A stretch of DNA of 64,000 nt, taken from Psychrobacter glacincola (GTDB lineage Bacteria > Pseudomonadota > Gammaproteobacteria > Pseudomonadales > Moraxellaceae). Each line of letters starts with the position of its first letter. Position 1 is the stretch's first letter. The position numbers were made by a program, and so were the translations under genes. Under the pieces are notes generated by a model that made no database searches, was not told where the DNA came from, and was given only the letters and a program-made list of their open reading frames with translations. Below, piece by piece: positions 27,570 through 36,745 of this stretch. The stretch covers positions 62,001 through 126,000 of the forward strand of contig LIQB01000009.1 in assembly GCA_001411745.2 (NCBI GenBank), read 5' to 3'.

Positions 27570-28247
27570 TTATATCCGCTGCCCAAACCAAAACTTAACC
27601 TTTTCCCAAAATGATGTTTGAGGGTGGCTGTCTTGTTTGGATGCACTATGCGTACTGGCTGACTCAGTGCTATTGCTCAACTCATTTTTATTAGCATCGC
27701 TAGGGAACGCCGCGTTCAGCTTATCGCAAGTAGGATATTTGGCTTGCAGCTGCTGTAAATAATATTCCTGAGCCTCTCCTATAAATCCATCTAGTATGCC
27801 AATACCATCGTGGCTATCATGGCGGCAACTGCCGTTTTCTCGGTTCCATGCTAAAAAAGGCACTAAAGGTTTGCCAATTATTAATTTGTCGTCTTTACAG
27901 TCTAATGTTGCCAGTGATACTACCGTATAGTCTGCTGGTTTCCCGCCATCTTGGTTATAAGCCAAACCAATAATTAAGTCATTGGGCTGAATACTTTTGA
28001 AGTCAGAATGAGTTTGCCATTGCTCAGGTTTGGAATAGAAAAACCACATTTTAAGGGTGCGAAAGATGAAGCGTGGATTGCTAAATTGCAAGTCAAAACC
28101 TTTTTGCTGATTATCCAGTAGCGTGGGCTGCGATGATTGCAAACGAGCAATAAATGCATCGTCATCTGAATGCGGCATACAAGCCCATACAGTTCGCATG
28201 GACAAAAATAGTATGATCAAAATAGGTATGCGATATAAAAAACGCAT
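27570..28247 (-). CDS. Exported protein of unknown function
   Basis: A 225-residue protein with an N-terminal signal segment (FLYRIPILIILFLSMRTVWA, then C). The body contains LIIGLAYNQDGGKPADYTVV and an ENGSCRHDSHDGIGILDG patch, then a Ser-rich linker and a short amphipathic C-terminus (FWEKVKFWFGQRI). No family was recognised. It lies 33 bases after the lipoprotein gene 28281-28787, so cotranscription is likely. Confidence 0.6.
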   Translation of the reverse strand: MRFLYRIPILIILFLSMRTVWACMPHSDDDAFIARLQSSQPTLLDNQQKGFDLQFSNPRFIFRTLKMWFFYSKPEQWQTHSDFKSIQPNDLIIGLAYNQDGGKPADYTVVSLATLDCKDDKLIIGKPLVPFLAWNRENGSCRHDSHDGIGILDGFIGEAQEYYLQQLQAKYPTCDKLNAAFPSDANKNELSNSTESASTHSASKQDSHPQTSFWEKVKFWFGQRI

Positions 28248-28280
28248 TTAATGTTTTTCCTTATCCATAACATTCCACTT

Positions 28281-28787
28281 TTAGGTCACAAACCATATGT
28301 TATCTAATTGGCATTTAGGTTGAGGTCTAATACGTTCATCGTCAATGGTACTGGCGAGGCCGGGAAACCTATAACCTTCACCTATTTTATATTCTCTAAA
28401 TTGGCTACTTTGGTATAAAAGGACACCATATGAATTATTTTGACGCAAAACAACATTGTTAGAAAAGCGAGTAGTATTCTTTGGAAATACCAGTGCACTT
28501 TCTCGACTCCTTTCGCCGAAGAACTTTATATCATGTTGAACAACCAGACAGTTATCTTTAATCAGAAGCGTACCGTCTGTTATGAAAGTACCGTCATCTA
28601 TTGAGCTTTCATATACCGGAGGATTGTATTCTAAGATCTCTATTTTCTCCTCAATAGCTTCAGTCAACACTTTTTCTTTTTCCTGAAGTGATTTATCTGC
28701 AGGCGCATCCTTAGCGGTACAGCCTGAAAACAATAGAGTCATCACAACAGCCGAGCAATTTAAGGTATTCAATTGAAAACGCTGCAT
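28281..28787 (-). CDS. Lipoprotein of unknown function
   Basis: About 168 residues with start MQRFQLNTLNC and lipobox LLFSGC. An upstream ATG (28802) is possible, but the same MQRF leader starts the Sel1 gene at 34064, supporting this choice. The mature part has LLIKDNCLVV and a C-terminal Cys, a pattern loosely like the lipoprotein at 35549 (GCLLIESSDG). It follows serpin 2 closely (27 bases), so it is probably in its transcript. Confidence 0.6.
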   Translation of the reverse strand: MQRFQLNTLNCSAVVMTLLFSGCTAKDAPADKSLQEKEKVLTEAIEEKIEILEYNPPVYESSIDDGTFITDGTLLIKDNCLVVQHDIKFFGERSRESALVFPKNTTRFSNNVVLRQNNSYGVLLYQSSQFREYKIGEGYRFPGLASTIDDERIRPQPKCQLDNIWFVT

Positions 28788-28813
28788 GTTTAATCTCTTC
28801 AAAATAAATATTG

Positions 28814-30160
28814 CTACGGCTTATTCACCTGACCCAAAAATAATATCGCATCGGTTTTATTGTCTTTAATTACAAACATAAATGGATGATCGGCTTTAAA
28901 TTCGACGGGATAAGACATACCAACGTACATACCTACAGCACCGGCTGCCGCCGCCGCTTCCGTCCCTTTTTCATCGACGGTGACTACTGCTTGATGATAA
29001 ACCTCATCGAGCTTTATAGGTGGGCCATCAGCATATAAGTTAAATTCAGCCCCATTATTAAACGCTTTTGGCATACCCATATCAGCGAGCAATGTTTTCA
29101 TCTGATAACGCGTATCTAACTTAAACTTTGGCAGTTGAAGGTCCACCTCTTGTCTTACTAAGCCTGAACGCCATTGCTTAATCTTAGTTGCACTTAAACT
29201 CTTAGCTAATTGCTGCATAGCAATTTTATGATTGAGTTTGGGTAATACTACGAGCATAGATAGGTCATCGCCTTTATAAGGCAATTGCACGACCTGTATA
29301 TGTTTGTCCTCATAATAGTCAAAATAAGACTGTTGCTGCATCATTTGGACAGTAGAGGCTCTGCCGATAGCATTATAAAAAGGCTGGGCACTGGTTCTTT
29401 CAGCCGTAAAAGGTATGGTCCAATCGCCCTTAAAGTAGACAGCGTTGGTTAGTACCACGGCAGTATCAGATTTAATGCTACCATTGGGTAGTAATTGAGG
29501 AATCATTTGCTTGGTTTTCTCAGCAATTTTTTTATTAATGGTCTGACGCGCAGGATCAGGACTGCCTTCAAAATCAAGAGCGGTCAATTGGCCGCTGTAA
29601 TAACGTTGCACGGTGTCTATGTAAGATTTAGTGGGTGTTAACCCTTGTTGCATCCATAAGTCATTGACTGTAGCAAGCTTGTAGTCGGGATTGGGTGTAT
29701 TAAATTGGTTATAAAGTGCGGCACTATTAGGGTTTAGGATAGCTGGTGCTGGATAATGAAACGTCTTCTGAATTTGCGCTTTCGTTTCCCCTGCGGCTGC
29801 GGCATAGAGCATGGCCATTGCAGTAGACAAGCTATACGGTGAGAAAAATACATTTTTATCTGCTTGGTCAGGTTGCACATTTATCTTGTGATACATATCA
29901 ATGGCAAACTGGTTATTGGCAGTGATGACTTCAGCTATACCCTCTGGTGTTGAGGTCAAAGCCTTTGCCTCAATCGGAGGCGCTTGATGGTTAATAGTTG
30001 GCTGATTATGAGGAATAGTATCTGTTACAGCACCCGCTATATTATTTCTTATGGTACTGTCACAGCCAGTGGCCATTAATACTAAGGTAGTAACAGCTAA
30101 GACGCTGATAACACGATTATGGGCTGCATATCTAAAGCAGCGAATTGGGTCATTTTTCAT
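28814..30160 (-). CDS. Serpin lipoprotein 2
   Basis: A 448-residue serpin with lipobox LVLMATGC followed by Asp-Ser. If the E. coli Lol rule holds, this Asp at +2 keeps it in the inner membrane. The hinge EKGTEAAAAA starts at residue 397 and the reactive bond falls near Tyr412-Val413 (loop GAVGMYVGMSYP), so it would favour a chymotrypsin-like or similar protease. The core and the last 20 residues are nearly identical to serpin 1. A small lipoprotein gene follows in the same direction. Confidence 0.93.
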   Translation of the reverse strand: MKNDPIRCFRYAAHNRVISVLAVTTLVLMATGCDSTIRNNIAGAVTDTIPHNQPTINHQAPPIEAKALTSTPEGIAEVITANNQFAIDMYHKINVQPDQADKNVFFSPYSLSTAMAMLYAAAAGETKAQIQKTFHYPAPAILNPNSAALYNQFNTPNPDYKLATVNDLWMQQGLTPTKSYIDTVQRYYSGQLTALDFEGSPDPARQTINKKIAEKTKQMIPQLLPNGSIKSDTAVVLTNAVYFKGDWTIPFTAERTSAQPFYNAIGRASTVQMMQQQSYFDYYEDKHIQVVQLPYKGDDLSMLVVLPKLNHKIAMQQLAKSLSATKIKQWRSGLVRQEVDLQLPKFKLDTRYQMKTLLADMGMPKAFNNGAEFNLYADGPPIKLDEVYHQAVVTVDEKGTEAAAAAGAVGMYVGMSYPVEFKADHPFMFVIKDNKTDAILFLGQVNKP

Positions 30161-30247
30161 ATCGAGCTCAATAATAAATTATAATTAAAAGGATGGCACT
30201 CTTTCGGCTGCTGTATAGGGAGCTGAACAGATATATGTCTGGCTGTT

Positions 30248-30718
30248 TTAAAATAACTGATTTACTTTGTATTCATCATCCCAGTTGTTTTGTATTAACG
30301 TTTTTAGCTCCTCTTCACTTTGGAATGTGCTGAAATCTTCCCCGTACCACTCTATTAGAGCGTCCTTTGTTATCTTATATTCTTGATGATCAAAATTAAA
30401 CGTTATCCACTCTGCATTTTGAATCAACGCAAATAAGTAAGTGGCATTATATATCACGGTCCTTTTATCATTTTTTTCTGACTCTGACCCATCATAATTT
30501 AAGATGATCCCATAGGGTGTCTCTTTTGTTTTAAGCTCGAGCCCCCTGAAGTTATCTGATTGCATAGAGCGATTTACAATATTGATGACTGCACTATTAT
30601 CACCAACATAAGCATTCTTGTATTGAAACAAATCCGCTTCACTGGTCTTCGTATTACACCCACTGGCGACTGAAACCACCAACAGTGAACACGATAATAA
30701 TTTAAGCATTTTTTTCAT
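30248..30718 (-). CDS. Lipoprotein of unknown function between serpins
   Basis: A 156-residue protein with signal KKMLKLLSCSLLVVSVASGC (Cys21) and mature start NTKTSEADLFQYKNAYVGD. The domain resembles DUF4825-like proteins of Gram-positives (YKNAYVGDNSAV, LELKTKETPYGIILNY, NATYLFALIQNAEWITFNF), which I recall only loosely. It lies between serpins 3 and 2, 49 bases after serpin 3. Confidence 0.6.
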   Translation of the reverse strand: MKKMLKLLSCSLLVVSVASGCNTKTSEADLFQYKNAYVGDNSAVINIVNRSMQSDNFRGLELKTKETPYGIILNYDGSESEKNDKRTVIYNATYLFALIQNAEWITFNFDHQEYKITKDALIEWYGEDFSTFQSEEELKTLIQNNWDDEYKVNQLF

Positions 30719-30766
30719 AATGTCTCATCAATAGTTATTTAAGTCTTAATACCATCATTCGCTCTT

Positions 30767-32158
30767 TTAAGGCTTATTCACTTGCCCTAAAAACAATATC
30801 GCATCGGTTTTATTGTCTTTAATCATAAAGATAAACGGATGATCGGCTTTGAATACAGGTGGCGGAGCAGACGCAGCAGTTGCATCAGCAACAATACCCG
30901 TCGCTGCTGCCGCTTCGCTTCCTTTCTCATCCACGATGACCACTGCTTTGTGATAAACGTCGTCAATCTTTATAGGCGGGCTATCGTCAAATAAGTTGAA
31001 CCCAGCCCCTTTTTGAAAAGCCCTTGGCATGCCCATATCCGTGAGTAGGTTTTTCATCTGGTAGCTTGCTTCAAGCCTGAACTTTGGCAAATGAACGTTT
31101 ACTTCTTGAGTGACTAAATCTTTATTCCACTCTTTAATCTTATCAGCGCTTAAATCACGCACCAGCTGCTGCATTGCTGCTTTGTCTTTAGATTTTGGTA
31201 ATATCACCAGCATAGATAAGTCATTACCCTTATAAGGCAATTGCACGACCTGCACTTGCTTATCCTCGATATAACCAAAATTCTCCTGTAGTTGCATCAG
31301 TTTGATATTAGGACTTGTACCTATATGGTTATAAAAAGGCTGCTCACTGGTACTTTGAACGTTAAATGGCATTTCCCAATCGCCCTTGAAATAGACGGCG
31401 TTGGTTAATACGGCAACTGTGATTGGCTTGATACTGCCCTTTGGTAGCAATTCAGGAATCAATTGATTGGTATGCTGAGCAATTTTTTTATTAATGATGA
31501 GCCGCGAGGGATCGGGACTGCCTTCAAAATCGAGGTTGGTTACTTGACCGCCATAATAGCGTTGTACCGTATCTACGTAGGATTTAGTAGGCGTTAGCCC
31601 TTGCTGCATCCATAAGTCATTGACCGTGGCAAGTTTATAATCGGGGTTTGGTTTATTAAATTGATTATAGAGTGCGGCGCTATTGGGATTGAGAATATCC
31701 ATTGAGGGATAATAAAAGGTCTTTTGAATTTGCGCTTTCGTTTCCCCTTCCGCTGCAGCATAGAGCATTGCCATAGCAGTGGACAGGCTATACGGTGAGA
31801 AAAACACGTTGTCATCTGCTTGCCCAGTCTGTCCATTAATCTGTCGGTACATAGCAATGGCAAACTGATTGTTGGCGGTAGTGACTTTTTCGGTGCCGTC
31901 TGGTGTTGAAGCAGAACCATCAGCAGCAATAAAATCAACCGGACTATCTGCTTGAGCGTCAGCGTTGCTTTTAGCTTTATCTGGTAAGGATAATTTGCCT
32001 GTAGTTGATGCGGTATTGGCTACACTGTCATTAGACTTAGAATCTTTCATAGTACTGTCACAGCCACTGACCACAAATAATAGACTACTGATAGCCAATG
32101 CACTTATGATACGGTTACCATGTGCTTTTTTAAGATAACAATACTGGTTATTCTTCAT
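30767..32158 (-). CDS. Serpin lipoprotein 3
   Basis: A 463-residue serpin with lipobox LLFVVSGC followed by Asp-Ser and a long Ser/Asp/Ala-rich linker. The hinge EKGSEAAAAT starts at residue 411; the reactive bond is near Thr427-Ala428 in a small-residue loop (GIVADATAASAPPP), which would suit an elastase-like or subtilisin-like protease. The core repeats the same blocks as the other three. The gene is preceded by ATCATCTCTATACAATCG, similar to the region before 26997. Confidence 0.93.
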   Translation of the reverse strand: MKNNQYCYLKKAHGNRIISALAISSLLFVVSGCDSTMKDSKSNDSVANTASTTGKLSLPDKAKSNADAQADSPVDFIAADGSASTPDGTEKVTTANNQFAIAMYRQINGQTGQADDNVFFSPYSLSTAMAMLYAAAEGETKAQIQKTFYYPSMDILNPNSAALYNQFNKPNPDYKLATVNDLWMQQGLTPTKSYVDTVQRYYGGQVTNLDFEGSPDPSRLIINKKIAQHTNQLIPELLPKGSIKPITVAVLTNAVYFKGDWEMPFNVQSTSEQPFYNHIGTSPNIKLMQLQENFGYIEDKQVQVVQLPYKGNDLSMLVILPKSKDKAAMQQLVRDLSADKIKEWNKDLVTQEVNVHLPKFRLEASYQMKNLLTDMGMPRAFQKGAGFNLFDDSPPIKIDDVYHKAVVIVDEKGSEAAAATGIVADATAASAPPPVFKADHPFIFMIKDNKTDAILFLGQVNKP

Positions 32159-32358
32159 ATCTGCTTCACTAATAATGTAGAGTTAAGATGATGCCATTCT
32201 AGTATCATCTCTATACAATCGTTTAGTGTATTTTGGTAAGCAAGCTGTACTGAACGTAAGAGTGCCTAAAAATAATTAGCAGATAACTATATTATTGATT
32301 TTGCATGATTTCTAATGAAGTAGCAGTGGTATTGGTCAATCGTAAAACTGAGAGAAAT

Positions 32359-32691
32359 ATGGTTTTTAATAAGAATGTTCTAATAGGATTGATGAGTATA
32401 CTTTTAATATCGTGCTCATATTTTGAGAAGGATAAAGGCAAAATTATCATAAATAACGAAAGCCCTTATCTCATATCTGACGTACGCGTCAAATATACCA
32501 GCTCCAAAAGAGTGGACTTAATCGGAGATTTACCGCCTAACTCCTCCTATCGCTACGCTATCCAATACACAAGCTATGAAGACTCTATATCTATTGACTA
32601 TTCTGATCAGAATAAGAATACCTATTCTAGAGATGCAGTGCCCTATGCCGCTTCATACGATAAAGAAAGATATACATTTACTATAAGATAA
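32359..32691 (+). CDS. Small lipoprotein of unknown function
   Basis: A 110-residue protein starting at MVFNKNVLIGLMSILLISC, with GAGAG before the ATG. An upstream frame to 32305 exists but would bury the signal peptide. The mature domain (KGKIIINNESPYLISDVRVK and so on) looks like a beta-sandwich. It is divergent from serpin 3. No family was recognised. Confidence 0.6.
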   Translation: MVFNKNVLIGLMSILLISCSYFEKDKGKIIINNESPYLISDVRVKYTSSKRVDLIGDLPPNSSYRYAIQYTSYEDSISIDYSDQNKNTYSRDAVPYAASYDKERYTFTIR

Positions 32692-32849
32692 AATGGTCTA
32701 TCCAGCACGATGACATAGCTTTAACAAGACTGGTAATGGATGTTAGGCATTGAGTTAAAAAGCGCTTAATCTTTCCTATAAGTACACTGTAAAGTACACC
32801 GCTGTTATCTCAATAATCTAAAACCCATCACCCTTAAAAACTAAACCCC

Positions 32850-34064
32850 TTATTTGGATAGTTTCTGAAGATAATCACAACTCGCTTGGTAGTCGTTATC
32901 GCAAGATACTTCTAACCACTCTTTTGCCATGGCTTTGTCTTTATTAACACCCAAGCCCTTATAATACATCAGCGCTATAAGATACTGAGCGCGTTCACTA
33001 CCCTTGCTCCATGACCCATCAACCGTATTACGGTATCTATTTCTGGCCGCTTGTTCATACCATCTAAAGGCTTGAGTATAATCCTGAGTGACGCCAATCC
33101 CATCATAATACATATCACCCAACTGATATTGTGTCAGTAAATGCCCTTTACTCATCTCTCCACGACCCAAGAAGTAACTATTACTCGCCGCTTTTTTGAA
33201 CCAGCTTAAGGATGCATCATAGTCTTGTACAACATCTATTCCCTCAAAGTACATTTTCCCTAGACGGTATTCGGCATGTGTCTTTCCAAGACCAGTATAA
33301 CTCTCCCGACTAGCCGCTATCTCAAACCATTCTTTTGCTTTGATCTTATCCTGAGTAACCCCTAAGCCGCGATCGTACATGACTCCCAAGTTATATTCAG
33401 CATCAGTATCACCTTGAGCAGCAAGCTTTTCAAAGATATGAAAGGCCTTTTTATAATCTTGGGCAACACCTAAACCGCCATAATACATAAGCCCCAAGCT
33501 ATATTCAGCATACATTTTTGTGTATTTAGCCTCCATTTTTTTATTATCAGCGGCCTTCTTATAATAGGTAAAAGCCTGACTGTAGCTTTGAGGCGTACCT
33601 GCACCATGATAGTACATCTCTGCAAGTTGATACTGAGCCTGCATGTCATCAGTATCGGCTAATTTTTTATATAATTTAAAAGCCTTGGCGTAATCCTGAG
33701 GTACGCCATACTTACCCGCATAATAGATATAGGCAAGATTGGCTATTGCAGAGGTATGCCCATTATCAGCAGCTATCTGATACCATTTAATTGTGTTTAT
33801 AGGATCATAAGCTTGAAGACCAAGCATAAACTGGGCAGGAGCATATCCTCGAATGGCAAACCATTCATACGGTTTCCTGCTATCTTCGGGCAAGTCTAAA
33901 TTCTCTAAATATAGCTTGGCAAGCTGTTGCTGAGTGTAATTGTCTACTAGCTGTTCAGTTGCTTCTTCTGCTATATAATCAGCTGCTATAGCGGATACAG
34001 ACAGTCCGAAAGATAATACCGAGATTGTTATATTCTTGATTAAATTCTGTTTGAATCTTTGCAT
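32850..34064 (-). CDS. Exported Sel1-repeat protein
   Basis: About 404 residues with a Sec signal (MQRFKQNLIKNITISVLSFG, cleavage near AIAA). GGAG upstream supports this ATG rather than one at 34088. It carries about eight Sel1 repeats (AQYQLAEMYYHGAGTPQSYS, AEYNLGVMYDRGLGVTQD) and ends with the Cys unit CDNDYQASCDYLQKLSK, as in the two lipoproteins at 20-22 kb. It follows serpin 4 by 27 bases, so it probably shares its transcript. Likely a periplasmic scaffold. Confidence 0.88.
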   Translation of the reverse strand: MQRFKQNLIKNITISVLSFGLSVSAIAADYIAEEATEQLVDNYTQQQLAKLYLENLDLPEDSRKPYEWFAIRGYAPAQFMLGLQAYDPINTIKWYQIAADNGHTSAIANLAYIYYAGKYGVPQDYAKAFKLYKKLADTDDMQAQYQLAEMYYHGAGTPQSYSQAFTYYKKAADNKKMEAKYTKMYAEYSLGLMYYGGLGVAQDYKKAFHIFEKLAAQGDTDAEYNLGVMYDRGLGVTQDKIKAKEWFEIAASRESYTGLGKTHAEYRLGKMYFEGIDVVQDYDASLSWFKKAASNSYFLGRGEMSKGHLLTQYQLGDMYYDGIGVTQDYTQAFRWYEQAARNRYRNTVDGSWSKGSERAQYLIALMYYKGLGVNKDKAMAKEWLEVSCDNDYQASCDYLQKLSK

Positions 34065-34090
34065 ATTAAATCGCTCCAAAATACACATTG

Positions 34091-35446
34091 CTATAGTTTA
34101 TTCACCTGACCTAAGAACAATATGGCATCGGTTTTATTGTCTTTAATCATAAATATAAATGGACGATTGGCATTAAACTCAACGTCATAATTAGCTGAGA
34201 CGACGACTGGCACTATACTTGTAGCAGCGGCTGCGACTGTGCCTTTTTCGTCAACCTCAATCACTGCCTTATGGATAATAGAATCTACTGCTAACGGCAG
34301 TTTATTATTGAATAGACTGAAATCAGCGCGACTATCAAAAGCGATTGGCATACCCATTTCAGCCAGTAGCTCATCCATTTTATAATCTTGTTCCATTTTA
34401 AACTTAGGCAGCTGCAGGTCGACTTCTTTGATTTTCATATTGTGAGTCCACTGACCAATTTGATCGGCACTTAAATTATTAACCAACGCCTGCATAGCAG
34501 CTGTTTCTTTTGATTTTGGCAAGACGATCAGCATCGACAGGTCATTGCTTTTATAAGGCAGCTCTACCACTTGTACTTTCTCATCTTCCGTGTAATTAGA
34601 GTTTTCTATGCTATACATAAAATTCGTATCGGTGATTGTGCCATTGAGGTTATAAAAGGGTTGAGTACTACCTCGTAGACCTAGAGGTTGTGCCCATTGG
34701 CTTTTAAAATAAACGGCATTGGTTAATACAGCAGCAGTAGATGACTTGATACTCCCTTCTGGCAGTAGTTCAGGAATCATCTGCTTGGTATGATTAGCGA
34801 TAGTTTCATTAATGATTTGACGTGATGACTCGGGACTGTTTTTAAAGTCAAGATTGGTGACTTGACCACCATAATAGCGTTTTACAGTATCCAAATAAGT
34901 TTGATTGGGGCTCAAGCCTTGATGCATCCATAAATCATTAAACGTGCTTAAGTCATAATTTGAATTGGGTTTATTAAATTGATTGTAGAGTGCTGCGCTA
35001 TTGGGATTAAGGATAGCTGGCATTGGATAATGAAAGGTCTTTTGGATTTGCTGCTTTGTTTCACCCTCTGCTGCGGCATAGAGCATGGCCATCGCCGTGG
35101 ACAAGCTATATGGCGAGAAAAAGATGTTGTTCTCTGCTGGTTTAGCTTGCTTATTTATTTTCTGATATAGCTCAATAGCGAATTTATTGTTGGCATCGAC
35201 GACTTGTTTGACACCTTCAGGCGTTGAAGCAGAGTCGTCAGCAGCGATATAATTCTTATCAGTCTTTGGGGTTGAAGGGTTCTCACTCTTGCTGACTATA
35301 GGTTTTTCAGCCGCCTGTTTCATCGGTTGATTATCAACCAAGCTATTATTACAACCAGCGATTGCCAGTAAACTGCCTAAAGTAAGCGTACCGACGCTGA
35401 GCTTCATTATTGGCTTTTTATAAATATATTGGTTACGGTTTTTCAC
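34091..35446 (-). CDS. Serpin lipoprotein 4
   Basis: A 451-residue serpin with lipobox SLLAIAGC followed by Asn-Asn. The hinge EKGTVAAAAT starts at residue 400; Val replaces the Glu usual at P13, but the small-residue stretch needed for loop insertion is intact. The reactive bond is near Val416-Ser417 in SIVPVVVSANYD, an elastase-like preference. The breach is FNANRPFIFMI instead of FKADHPF. It has the same promoter block as serpin 1 and is first in a run of minus-strand genes. Confidence 0.93.
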   Translation of the reverse strand: MKNRNQYIYKKPIMKLSVGTLTLGSLLAIAGCNNSLVDNQPMKQAAEKPIVSKSENPSTPKTDKNYIAADDSASTPEGVKQVVDANNKFAIELYQKINKQAKPAENNIFFSPYSLSTAMAMLYAAAEGETKQQIQKTFHYPMPAILNPNSAALYNQFNKPNSNYDLSTFNDLWMHQGLSPNQTYLDTVKRYYGGQVTNLDFKNSPESSRQIINETIANHTKQMIPELLPEGSIKSSTAAVLTNAVYFKSQWAQPLGLRGSTQPFYNLNGTITDTNFMYSIENSNYTEDEKVQVVELPYKSNDLSMLIVLPKSKETAAMQALVNNLSADQIGQWTHNMKIKEVDLQLPKFKMEQDYKMDELLAEMGMPIAFDSRADFSLFNNKLPLAVDSIIHKAVIEVDEKGTVAAAATSIVPVVVSANYDVEFNANRPFIFMIKDNKTDAILFLGQVNKL

Positions 35447-35482
35447 GGCTTTGCACCCTTTTATAATTCGAATAATGTCCTG

Positions 35483-35532
35483 ATTATATACAAGGGTTTA
35501 GCCTAATTTAGTAAACATATGCTAACAAATTT
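35483..35532 (-). promoter_or_regulatory. Promoter/operator of serpin 4, identical block to serpin 1
   Basis: TATAAT on the minus strand at 35483-35488 and a 26-bp block at 35507-35532 that is identical to 25743-25768. Distances to the start codon (61) and to TATAAT are the same as for serpin 1. The block also lies 17 bases before the divergent ATG at 35549. Confidence 0.6.
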
Positions 35533-35548
35533 AAGGATAATATTTCAG

Positions 35549-36088
35549 ATGAATACGGTATATAAGAACAGCCATAAGCTTGAAAAATACTTAATCGTAT
35601 TTTTAGCAATCTTAATATCAGGTTGTATGACACCTTCAAAAAATACGATGAATCAGACCGCTAGTGAGAATAAAATTCTGAAGACTGAAATAGAGGATAT
35701 CTCGAATACATCAACAGCTAAACATGCGGATATATTTACATACCCTTTTGATCCTGAGGAACCCCAGTTAGATATGGGAGTGGGTGGACGATTGGTCGTA
35801 ATAGAGGGTTGTTTGTTAATAGAGTCAAGTGATGGCGTATTTTCTACGCCTATACTGCCTGAAGGAGTGACCTATTGGGATAAAGATAAAGGTATTGTCT
35901 ATATTTATGACAGAGGATTTTTAATAGGCAGTATTATTCGTTCAAATGGTGTTGCTTTAGACAGTCAGTTCCAAAAAGTACAAGATATCTTCATATCAAA
36001 AGCGAAGCCCTCGTGCCTCAAAGTCATTCAATATTGTTCGGCACTAAATTTGACTAGCAGTCAAATCAGCTTAAGATGTCAATTATAA
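35549..36088 (+). CDS. Lipoprotein of unknown function
   Basis: About 179 residues starting MNTVYKNSHKLEKYLIVFL with lipobox LAILISGC. AAGGATAA precedes this ATG, which is better than the first one at 35519. The mature domain contains GGRLVVIEGCLLIES and TPILPEGVTYWDKDKGIVYI, a pattern loosely shared with the lipoprotein 28281-28787. It is divergent from serpin 4 and starts inside the same control region. Confidence 0.6.
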   Translation: MNTVYKNSHKLEKYLIVFLAILISGCMTPSKNTMNQTASENKILKTEIEDISNTSTAKHADIFTYPFDPEEPQLDMGVGGRLVVIEGCLLIESSDGVFSTPILPEGVTYWDKDKGIVYIYDRGFLIGSIIRSNGVALDSQFQKVQDIFISKAKPSCLKVIQYCSALNLTSSQISLRCQL

Positions 36089-36195
36089 AGAGAGAGTGCT
36101 TTACAAAAACCAAGTAGTGAAAGTGCTTTGCCATGTATGAAAAACTCAAATAATCACTTTAAGTGTTTACTGGAGAATCAGAACTATAATCTATT

Positions 36196-36233
36196 TGAGC
36201 TATGCTGAAGAAACCGTAGAAGTAAACTTGGTA
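36196..36233 (+). repeat. Relic of an IS3-family end
   Basis: TGAGCTATGCTGAAGAAACC plus a following AAACTTGGTA at the right distance matches the inner-facing right end of the IS at 16326-17599. No transposase of that family follows, so only the end remains. A second such relic lies at 44511-44557 in the same orientation. Confidence 0.65.
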
Positions 36234-36253
36234 GTTTTATGCTTTAAGACTAC

Positions 36254-36723
36254 CCCATTGTTTATATGGATGAGAGCGGCTTTGAGGCTGAAACTATCAG
36301 GCCTTACGGCTATGCATCGATAGATAAATAAACCTTGTATTAATAGTTACAACTGGCAAGCAAAAAAGCGTACTAACGTCATCGGTGCTCTTGATGGAAA
36401 GATGCTGTTTGCGCTTTGTTACTTTGAACAGAATATTAACGGCAGTATATTCTACGACTGATGCAAACACACGCTGATACCGAGTCTTAAAACAAAAGGC
36501 GTGATCGTTATGGATAATGCCAGGTTTCACAAGAATAGACGTATACAGAAGCTACTGAACAGACATGGCCATCGTATTCTATGGGCTACCACCCTACAGT
36601 CCGGATCTAAATCTCATTGAAAACAAATGGGCACAGGCAAAGTTTCTACGCCAAGGCTGGATGGAGAATAATCTGCCTAAACTGTTTTATGATATGGGTT
36701 GTATCGATTTTATAAAGACTTAA
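36254..36723 (+). pseudogene. Degenerate IS630-family transposase
   Basis: The C-terminal DDE region of an IS630-type transposase with several stops and frameshifts. Recognisable pieces are IVYMDESGFEAETIRPYGYA (first Asp), VIVMDNARFHKN (second Asp) and, in another frame, LPPYSPDLNLIENKWAQAK (Glu). It ends with a TAA at 36721. It cannot make an active enzyme. It lies between the serpin cluster and the defence block. Confidence 0.85.
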
Positions 36724-36745
36724 CTATAATATAAAAGTAGTAAAG

